From: Methanocalculus sp.
GTDB taxonomy: Archaea > Halobacteriota > Methanomicrobia > Methanomicrobiales > Methanocorpusculaceae
Assembly (NCBI RefSeq): GCF_029762515.1
Contig: NZ_JARVGN010000137.1
Coordinates: forward strand, 1 to 5,286
Reading direction: 5' to 3'
DNA length: 5,286 nt
Shown: in pieces, positions 1-4,853 of the stretch
How positions within the stretch are numbered: the stretch's first letter is position 1
How the letters are laid out: each line of letters opens with the position of its first letter
The notes under the pieces: model-generated
The model's database searches: none
The model's input: only the letters and a program-made list of their open reading frames with translations
What the model was told of the DNA's origin: nothing
Translations under genes and position numbers: made by a program

Positions 1-1613
1 CCTGCGAGCGTTTCCTGCCTGACCGTTATGTCGAGGGAACATGCCCCCACTGCGGCAAGCATGCCCGGGGAGACGAATGCGATCAGGGCTGCGGCCGCCA
101 TCTCGAGCCGGGCGAGATCCAGGATCCCGTCTGCACCGTCTGTAGCACAAGGGCCGAGATCCGCCAGCAGGAACATTATTTCTTCAAGCTGAGCACCTTC
201 CGCGATTATCTCCTTGATTACTTAAAGGATCTCAAGGGGACTACAAACGCGAAGAACTACGCCATCGGCTGGGTCGAGAACGAGCTCCGTGACTGGTGTA
301 TCACACGAACCCTTGAATGGGGTGTGACGTTCCCCGGAAACCGGGAACTGGTCGTCTATGTCTGGGTGGATGCACCTATTGGCTACATCTCCTTCACTGA
401 GGAGTGGGCTGATGCCCACAATGATGACTGGAAGAGATACTGGTGTGGCGAGGGCGAGGTAACGCATTTCATCGGCTCAGACATCATCTACCACCACTGC
501 ATCTTCTGGCCAGCCCTCCTCCATGCAGCGGGATATGGAACCCCGGATGCCGTCGTTGCATCGGGAATGCTGAAGGTTGAGGACCAGAAGTTCTCAAAAT
601 CCCGTGGCTATGTGGTCTGGGCAAACGAAGACTACCTCGATGTCGGGCTCCCCTCAGACTATCTCCGGTACTATCTCCTCAGCTATACAAGCCATACAAA
701 AGAGCTGAACTTCTCCTGGAAGGCCTACCAGGAACGGGTCAATAATGAGCTTGTGAATACGCTCGGCAACTTCATGTACCGGACGATCTACTTTGCAGAA
801 GCAAAACTCGGCGGCATCCCCGACACCCCGGCAGGCCCGGAGATTCTAGAGGAGATCAGGAAGGCACGGGAGAGTGTCGACTCTGCATTCAGATCATTTG
901 AGTTCAAGCTGGCAGTTGACGGGATCATGGGGCTTGCCGGGTTTGGGAACAACTACATCCAGAAGAACGCACCCTGGAAACTGATGAAGACGGATCGCCA
1001 GGCAGCAGAATCTGCAATTGCAGACTGCCTCCAGATCGTCAAGGCACTCGCCCTCATGCTCGAGCCGGTCCTTCCGGATGCAGCGGCGAGATGCTGGGCG
1101 ATGCTCGGCTACACAACTCCGATTGCCGATCACCACCTGGACGAGTGTGATACCCCGTTGTCAGGTGTCACCTTACAGAAGGCTGAGATGCTCTTTGCCA
1201 AACTCGAAGACGAACAGTATGCCGTCCTTGAAAAGACCTTCAATGGGCGTGTAGAAGCAGCAAAGAAGAAACAGGCATTAAAAGAGGAGAGGAAACCAAT
1301 GGTCTCAATGGATGAATTTGCAAAGATGGATCTGAGGATCGGAAAAGTCCTCTCGGCAGAGCCGATCAAAGGATCAAAGAAACTCTTAAAGATACAGGTG
1401 GATATAGGGTCTGAGACCCGCCAGGTGGTATCCGGGATCGCCCCCTTCTATGCACCAGATACACTCACCGGCAGCCTGGTTGTGATGATCGCAAACCTTG
1501 AGCCTGCGACGATCTTCGGTGTTGAGAGCAGGGGCATGATCCTGGCAGCAGGCGATGAGGCTGCCCTCCTGATGCCGAACCGCGAGATCGAGCCGGGAAC
1601 ACAGATCCGGTGA
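1..1613 (+). CDS. metG: Methionine--tRNA ligase, 5' end missing
   Basis: Cytoplasmic enzyme that charges tRNA-Met with methionine using ATP. The reading frame is open from base 3, giving 536 residues up to TGA at 1611-1613; the N-terminus with the HIGH signature (probably 120-130 residues) lies outside the window. Visible in order: zinc-knuckle cysteines (CPHC at residues 14-17, C26/C30, CTVC at 44-47), the class I core segment YVWVDAPIGYIS (about 119-130), HFIGSDIIYHH, the KMSKS-loop variant KFSKS (196-200, bases 588-602), and the helical anticodon-binding domain with NAPW (about 322-325). From about residue 433 (base 1299) there is a fused OB-fold tRNA-binding domain of the Trbp111/EMAPII type (DLRIGKV...VSGIAPFY...RGMILAA). 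This long form is common in euryarchaea. Its stop abuts that of the convergent ilvA. Identification is firm. Confidence 0.97.
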   Translation, partial: CERFLPDRYVEGTCPHCGKHARGDECDQGCGRHLEPGEIQDPVCTVCSTRAEIRQQEHYFFKLSTFRDYLLDYLKDLKGTTNAKNYAIGWVENELRDWCITRTLEWGVTFPGNRELVVYVWVDAPIGYISFTEEWADAHNDDWKRYWCGEGEVTHFIGSDIIYHHCIFWPALLHAAGYGTPDAVVASGMLKVEDQKFSKSRGYVVWANEDYLDVGLPSDYLRYYLLSYTSHTKELNFSWKAYQERVNNELVNTLGNFMYRTIYFAEAKLGGIPDTPAGPEILEEIRKARESVDSAFRSFEFKLAVDGIMGLAGFGNNYIQKNAPWKLMKTDRQAAESAIADCLQIVKALALMLEPVLPDAAARCWAMLGYTTPIADHHLDECDTPLSGVTLQKAEMLFAKLEDEQYAVLEKTFNGRVEAAKKKQALKEERKPMVSMDEFAKMDLRIGKVLSAEPIKGSKKLLKIQVDIGSETRQVVSGIAPFYAPDTLTGSLVVMIANLEPATIFGVESRGMILAAGDEAALLMPNREIEPGTQIR

Positions 1614-2813
1614 TCAACCGGAAAGGTACCCTGCACCAGTGAGATGGGATCGGATCCGCTCCTGGTGCAGAAGCCCTCTCGTTTCGATCTCCACCTCCAC
1701 CCTGATCTCGGTCGGATGGAGCCCTTTCTCATCCCTTTTCTGGATAATTTCATGGATATTGCCCCCGGCACCAGCGATTGTGCCGAGCAGTTTCGCAAGT
1801 GATCCCGGCCGGTCATCGACCACCACCGAGATCGTCATCGAACGATCCCGTGCAACCTGTGCCTGGTGGATCACCCGCTGGAAGAGGGGGAGATCGATAT
1901 TTCCTCCCGATATGACCAGCACGATCCTGCTCTGCTTCGGAAACATCCCTCTCCCCGAGAGGAGGTAGGCGAGCGGCGCTGATCCCGCCCCTTCCACAAC
2001 GAGATGTTTACGTTCGGCAAGGAGGAGGATTGCCTGAACCATCTCCTCTTCCGAGACGATCCCGATCCGATCAACAAATGCCCGGATCATCCCAAACGGC
2101 CGTTCACCGACGATCGGAACCGCAATACCGTCTGCGATCGTCCTGCCGGGAGAAACAAGCTCCCGCTCCTCAAAGGCAAATGCCCGGTATGCGGCATCAC
2201 AGGCAGCCGCCTGAACGCCGATGATCCGGGCAGGGCTCCCGGCACCCTTGATCGCAGCGGCAATCCCGGCGATTAAGCCCCCGCCGCCGACGGGTACGAT
2301 CACATACGCAACATCACCGAGTTCCTCGAGGATCTCAGTGCCGATGGTACCTGCACCGGCGATCACATGCTTATCATCATAGGGATGGACAAGAAACGCT
2401 CCCCTCTCAGCCAGTACTTGTGCATAGAGGATCGACTCCTGGAGCGTTCGCCCGGCAATGACGATCTCAGCCCCATATCCTCTTGCCGCCTCCTGCTTGG
2501 CAACCGACGATCCAACCGGCATCACGATCGTCGCCCGGACACCCGCAATGCCTGCGGCGAGGGCGACCCCCTGCGCATGGTTCCCCGCAGATGCCGCCAC
2601 CACTCCGGCACTTCCAATACCCTTTCGATTTTTGAGTATCGAGTGGACGGCTCCCCTCACCTTAAACGAACCCGCCTTCTGGAGTGTTTCGAGCTTCAGG
2701 TACACCTCGCAGCCGGTCATCGCCGAGAATGTCGGCGAGTAGACAAGCGGTGTCCGGTGAATATGGGGGCGGATCAGATCCGCGGCATCTGCAATATCCT
2801 CGGGGGTGAGCAT
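1614..2813 (-). CDS. ilvA: Threonine ammonia-lyase with C-terminal ACT domain
   Basis: PLP enzyme that deaminates threonine to 2-oxobutanoate, the entry to isoleucine synthesis or a step in threonine breakdown. From the chosen start it has 399 residues, the usual length for the TdcB-like form with one ACT domain. Seen: GSFKVRGA with the PLP lysine at residue 51, SAGNHAQG (75-82), the phosphate-binding glycine loop VPVGGGGLIAG (173-183), SGGN (302-305) and an ACT domain (about 325-399; DDRPGSLAKLL...GGNIHEI), which in this family usually binds amino-acid effectors. The ATG at 2813 is preferred because GGAGGT (2832-2827) lies 13 bases upstream and MLTPEDI is a typical family N-terminus. ATGs at 2834 and 2855 are in frame but have no ribosome site; the longest form is 413 residues. 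Whether it is biosynthetic or catabolic cannot be told: many methanogens make 2-oxobutanoate through citramalate instead. Confidence 0.95.
   Translation of the reverse strand: MLTPEDIADAADLIRPHIHRTPLVYSPTFSAMTGCEVYLKLETLQKAGSFKVRGAVHSILKNRKGIGSAGVVAASAGNHAQGVALAAGIAGVRATIVMPVGSSVAKQEAARGYGAEIVIAGRTLQESILYAQVLAERGAFLVHPYDDKHVIAGAGTIGTEILEELGDVAYVIVPVGGGGLIAGIAAAIKGAGSPARIIGVQAAACDAAYRAFAFEERELVSPGRTIADGIAVPIVGERPFGMIRAFVDRIGIVSEEEMVQAILLLAERKHLVVEGAGSAPLAYLLSGRGMFPKQSRIVLVISGGNIDLPLFQRVIHQAQVARDRSMTISVVVDDRPGSLAKLLGTIAGAGGNIHEIIQKRDEKGLHPTEIRVEVEIETRGLLHQERIRSHLTGAGYLSG
1631..1670. repeat. 9-bp inverted repeat inside the ilvA 3' end, possible two-way terminator
   Basis: CTGCACCAG (1631-1639) and CTGGTGCAG (1662-1670) are perfect complements separated by 22 bases, which contain a smaller GGAT-cgg-ATCC stem. 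The repeat begins 17 bases past the metG stop and lies within the last codons of ilvA (LHQ and TGA residues). A hairpin could form in either transcript. No strong T-run follows on either strand, so a terminator role is only a possibility. Confidence 0.4.
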
Positions 2814-2909
2814 AGAGGCACAATCTACCTCCATGATGAAAAGATGATCGTTCATAAAGAGGTTTCAGGGGAACACAAACTGGTTGAAATGGTTCGGCGG
2901 TGATCCCCT

Positions 2910-2938
2910 GTTCCCGGGGGGAACTGGTTCTGCACCAG
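2910..2938. repeat. Two adjoining small inverted repeats upstream of ilvA
   Basis: GTTCCC-ggg-GGGAAC (2910-2924) is followed at once by CTGGT-tctgc-ACCAG (2924-2938). Both are perfect but short. They lie about 100 bases upstream of the chosen ilvA start, in the gap after the methyltransferase gene. They could be leader hairpins or part of a regulator site, or chance. I see no convincing TATA box for ilvA in this gap, so read-through from the upstream methyltransferase gene is possible. Confidence 0.3.
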
Positions 2939-2962
2939 ATCCGGTAAGAAGAAAGATCGGTA

Positions 2963-2996
2963 GTTGCCAGAAACCACTCGTTGCCAGTACCCACTA
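2963..2996. repeat. Imperfect 17-bp tandem repeat after the methyltransferase gene
   Basis: Two copies with period 17, 2963-2979 and 2980-2996, share the exact core GTTGCCAG and agree at 14 of 17 positions (the rest reads AAACCACT versus TACCCACT, then one differing base). The repeat lies just after the stop of the minus-strand methyltransferase gene and upstream of ilvA. Function unknown; a paired operator for ilvA is one possibility. Confidence 0.45.
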
Positions 2997-2999
2997 TCC

Positions 3000-4079
3000 T
3001 TAGCTATCTCTCCCAAAATGCATGCAGAAGAGGGAGGTATACCGGTCCATATAAAAGGGTGAATGGCACCTGAGCGTAAACTCCCCTCCGAGGCATTCGG
3101 AGAAGAGTGCCAGCCACTGGCTCTGGAGCATATGGTACTCTGTTCTCTCCCCCCGTGGTTGCGTGAAGAACGAGATGACCTCGGTCATAAGGAACTGGTC
3201 GACACAGGTCCTGGCGAGATCGATTCGCACATCCTGTGAGAGGATCGAATTGATGATACTCCCATAGGACTGGTACACGGCGAGTGCCAGATCCGGGGAG
3301 TAGATCTCGGGCCGATCATTGTCAGCATCCATCTCGTAGAGAATGAAGTGGTCTATCCGTGGCCTGAGCCGGGAGAGGTGCAGCCTCTTCTCCTCATAGG
3401 GCATGTGGTGATAGGCAAGGGAACTTGTTGCGAGATCGAAATGCCGGTATATCCTGCCGGTACAATCCTGAATGCGGCAGTTTTCTTTGCTGATATGCAC
3501 GCCGGGAAACGCTTCTGCTACCGTCTTCGCGGCAAGCTCCACCATGGCAGCCGATGAATCGATCAGAAAGATCTCATCGATCTCACCAATCCTGCCACAT
3601 TCACGGAGTTTTTGAAGCAATGCCACGGTAAGGCTCCCATCTCCGCACCCGAGATCCATCATCGAGAACGGCTTTTGGAAATATGGCAGGCTGTCGGCAC
3701 ATTCGGTTACATAGATCTCTCGTGCAGCCTGCATCACAGGGTTTTTCGCAAAGAGCAGGAAGGCTTTGGGATCGAAGAACACCACATACGGCATTGCGAG
3801 TGTTTGATCATGCCGCTCTAAAAAACCGACGAGCTGGGATGCCGAGAATGGCCGATCCCCCTCCAGCCGGGCAGCCTCGGAAAGCCACCCGAACCCGGAA
3901 TCAACAGATCCCTGTGCCATCAGGAGGGTGCCGATATAGTAGCAGAAGACCGGGAGGAGGTTTGGGCGGATCTGACCTGAGAGGATCTCCGGAACGGAGC
4001 CGGGAGTTCTGCCATCTTCGAGGATCTGATCGGCCAGATGTGACCACAGAGCTGATTCCTGAGGAGATAAGAAGAGCAT
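3000..4079 (-). CDS. Class I SAM-dependent methyltransferase, substrate unknown
   Basis: 359 residues. The central part is a Rossmann-type methyltransferase: motif I MMDLGCGDGSLT (140-151) binds S-adenosylmethionine, FLIDSS (171-176) supplies the acidic residue after strand 2 (D174), and FDLATSSLAYHHM (214-226) is the strand 4/motif IV region. The first 135 residues are not part of that fold; residues about 47-74 (YYIGTLLMAQGSVDSGFGWLSEAARLE pattern, given here only by its ends YYIG and ARLE) resemble one TPR helix pair. The last 100 residues are helical, then a strand-rich tail. No signal peptide or membrane span, so cytosolic. The start at 4079 has only a weak, distant GGGAG upstream and no other in-frame start nearby; the next Met is residue 54. 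Stop is TAA. The gene stands alone or leads into ilvA. No specific acceptor can be named. Confidence 0.82.
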   Translation of the reverse strand: MLFLSPQESALWSHLADQILEDGRTPGSVPEILSGQIRPNLLPVFCYYIGTLLMAQGSVDSGFGWLSEAARLEGDRPFSASQLVGFLERHDQTLAMPYVVFFDPKAFLLFAKNPVMQAAREIYVTECADSLPYFQKPFSMMDLGCGDGSLTVALLQKLRECGRIGEIDEIFLIDSSAAMVELAAKTVAEAFPGVHISKENCRIQDCTGRIYRHFDLATSSLAYHHMPYEEKRLHLSRLRPRIDHFILYEMDADNDRPEIYSPDLALAVYQSYGSIINSILSQDVRIDLARTCVDQFLMTEVISFFTQPRGERTEYHMLQSQWLALFSECLGGEFTLRCHSPFYMDRYTSLFCMHFGRDS

Positions 4080-4136
4080 CTCTTCATTTTGTTGCTCCCA
4101 AAGGGTGATGAAGATTTGTATCCGGTTGTATTCTGC

Positions 4137-4144
4137 TATTTATA
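4137..4144 (-). promoter_or_regulatory. TATA box of the methyltransferase gene
   Basis: On the minus strand this reads TATAAATA, close to the archaeal box A consensus. It lies about 60 bases before the start codon at 4079, so transcription would begin near 4115 and leave a leader of about 35 bases. The flanking bases are a poor match to a BRE. Read on the plus strand the same place gives TTTATATC (4139-4146), which is also TATA-like, so rightward initiation cannot be excluded. Confidence 0.5.
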
Positions 4145-4414
4145 TCGGCAGTCTGACCGTCTTTATGTGTAGTGCATCTGCCCCGCTGTTAAGGCTGGGC
4201 GGGTAGTTTTATCCACTTTCTTTACAGTTTTCTCTCATCAGCTCTCAGTCACTCTCTTCAATTTTACATACATGCACTGGAATCATAATTGATATGCATT
4301 GAACAATCCATCCGGCATAGAAAATCCACTGCTGTTCTGGCAATAGGGAACATTTATTCTCCATTGAGTCGAATACCTCGATAGAGAGGCTTCAAGTATT
4401 GGAGAGGTTTTGTC
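4145..4414. other. Gene-poor, AT-rich intergenic stretch
   Basis: No convincing gene or RNA is visible here. Contents noted: a CCCGC/GCGGG inverted repeat (4182-4203); a pyrimidine-rich stretch with CTCTC three times at exact 10-base spacing (4232-4256); a nested inverted repeat of ATGCA/TGCAT around ATCA/TGAT (4272-4299); TTTATT (about 4352-4357) as a weak TATA candidate for hicB; and a small leader stem AATAC/GTATT (4372-4400) directly before the hicB ribosome site. One sampled 60-base line (4261-4320) is 35% GC, against 60% for a line inside ilvA. Confidence 0.4.
4404..4408 (+). promoter_or_regulatory. Ribosome binding site of hicB
   Basis: GAGGT, six bases before the ATG at 4415, complementary to the 3' end of archaeal 16S rRNA. 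It fixes the hicB start. Confidence 0.75.
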
Positions 4415-4639
4415 ATGCTGATAAAGTTTGAGATCTACAATGATGGGCAGTTCTGGTGTGCCCGGGGCATCGGTGTTGATATCTTTACACAGGGGAGGAC
4501 GCTTGACGAACTGATGGAGAATATCCAGGAAGCAGTCGGACTTCATTACGAAGATTCAATCGATGCCGGAGAAGAGATCACTATTGTTTCACTGACTGAA
4601 TTCCAGGTTGGTTCCGTTGCCAAAATAACCGGTTGTTAG
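4415..4639 (+). CDS. hicB: HicB-like antitoxin (HicB/UPF0150 family)
   Basis: 74 residues, intact from an ATG with a good GAGGT ribosome site to TAG. The HicB fold signature is visible: N-terminal strands (IKFEIYNDGQFWCARGIG), the IFTQG turn, and the helix GRTLDELMENIQEAV (27-41), followed by LHYED. HicB proteins bind and neutralise HicA, a double-stranded-RNA-binding-type mRNA interferase, and often repress their own operon. This one is only the small RNase H-like domain with no room for a C-terminal helix-turn-helix or ribbon-helix-helix, which is common in archaea. Its 3' end overlaps a broken hicA, so it appears to be an orphan antitoxin; a role with a HicA encoded elsewhere is possible. 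The family call is good; a present-day antitoxin function is inferred. Confidence 0.85.
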   Translation: MLIKFEIYNDGQFWCARGIGVDIFTQGRTLDELMENIQEAVGLHYEDSIDAGEEITIVSLTEFQVGSVAKITGC

Positions 4640-4735
4640 CGGTCATAATCTCCTGAAGGTGCTATCGTCTCTCGGATATGTGATTCTGGGTTAGCAGAAT
4701 CAGCCATTTTTACTTTCGCCCTCCGCTCAAGACTA
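4617..4735 (+). pseudogene. hicA: Broken hicA toxin gene, N-terminal remnant
   Basis: In the frame of base 4617, overlapping the end of hicB, the translation reads LPK-stop-PVVSGHNLLKVLSSLGYVI and then LG-stop (TAG 4692-4694). P-V-V-S-G-x-x-L-x-K-x-L-x-x-L-G-Y/F is the standard HicA N-terminus, and the position right after or over the hicB end is the usual operon layout. The likely old start is TTG 4617 (MPKLPVVSG if TAA 4626-4628 were TTA). After the second stop, a shift to the frame of 4691 gives VSRISHFYFR, which loosely resembles the HicA RQxGSHxxLR segment; I put the end near 4735 on that basis, but it is weak. The conserved C-terminal part (RGTLRSILRQAG-like) is absent. HicA would cleave mRNA; this remnant cannot encode it. 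The N-terminal match is the firm part. Confidence 0.65.
4681..4711 (+). terminator. Hairpin plus T-run after hicB
   Basis: TGATTCTG (4681-4688) and CAGAATCA (4695-4702) form a perfect 8-bp stem with a 6-base loop GGTTAG, followed by TTTTT at 4707-4711. It lies 42 bases after the hicB stop and would end the hicB transcript. In archaea the T-run itself is usually the main signal. The stop of the hicA remnant sits in the loop. Confidence 0.5.
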
Positions 4736-4741
4736 TTATAA
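4734..4741 (+). promoter_or_regulatory. Possible TATA box for the Rpn-like gene
   Basis: TATTATAA on the plus strand; initiation would fall near 4765, about 90 bases before the chosen GTG start. The match to the archaeal box is moderate and no BRE is evident. Confidence 0.3.
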
Positions 4742-4779
4742 CGCGATCTGACAGAATACTTCATAATCAGTGCTTTGTA

Positions 4780-4805
4780 TTCCATTCCTGCATCTTGGAA
4801 TGGAA
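4780..4805. repeat. Perfect 9-bp inverted repeat before the Rpn-like gene
   Basis: TTCCATTCC (4780-4788) and GGAATGGAA (4797-4805) are exact complements around an 8-base loop. It lies between the TATA candidate and the start codon, so it could be a leader hairpin or an operator. No T-run follows, which argues against a terminator. Confidence 0.5.
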
Positions 4806-4837
4806 ATGTTGCCTTTGCTACTGATGAATGGTTCAGC

Positions 4838-4842
4838 AGGAG
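4838..4842 (+). promoter_or_regulatory. Ribosome binding site deciding the GTG start of the Rpn-like gene
   Basis: AGGAG with 11 bases to GTG 4854. It lies downstream of the three in-frame ATGs at 4800, 4806 and 4824 and so argues against them. Confidence 0.5.
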
Positions 4843-4853
4843 ACCAGTGGAGT

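Noticed and set aside
222..467. 81-codon open frame on the minus strand inside metG
   Set aside because: Lies fully within the clear metG coding frame, resembles nothing, and has no ribosome site.
1299..1613. Separate small tRNA-binding protein gene starting at the internal ATG 1299
   Set aside because: The domain is continuous in frame with the anticodon-binding domain, as expected for long archaeal MetRS, and no ribosome site or stop separates them.
2367..2903. 178-codon plus-strand frame antisense to ilvA
   Set aside because: Arises from the GC-rich codon pattern of ilvA; its translation is Arg/His/Ser-rich with no recognisable domain.
2662..2994. 110-codon minus-strand frame across the gap upstream of ilvA
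   Set aside because: Overlaps ilvA out of frame, and has no family features; the ilvA frame is certain.
3683..4108. 141-codon plus-strand frame antisense to the methyltransferase
   Set aside because: Low-complexity Arg/Pro/Gly composition typical of a shadow frame, with a clear methyltransferase on the other strand.
4182..4203. CCCGC/GCGGG inverted repeat followed by TTTT as a plus-strand terminator
   Set aside because: Stem of only 5 bp with a 12-base loop, and no plus-strand gene upstream that it could terminate.
4366..4379. GAGTCGAATACCTC as a tRNA T-arm
   Set aside because: Only a partial match to the GTTCGAATC loop, the stem is too short, and no acceptor, D or anticodon arms can be placed around it.
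4283..4546. 87-codon minus-strand frame over the hicB start
   Set aside because: Overlaps the recognisable HicB coding sequence and its ribosome site; no similarity seen.
4800..4853. Longer N-terminus of the Rpn-like protein from ATG 4800, 4806 or 4824
   Set aside because: No ribosome site before these ATGs, the added residues are not family-like, and the ATG at 4800 lies inside the 9-bp inverted repeat.
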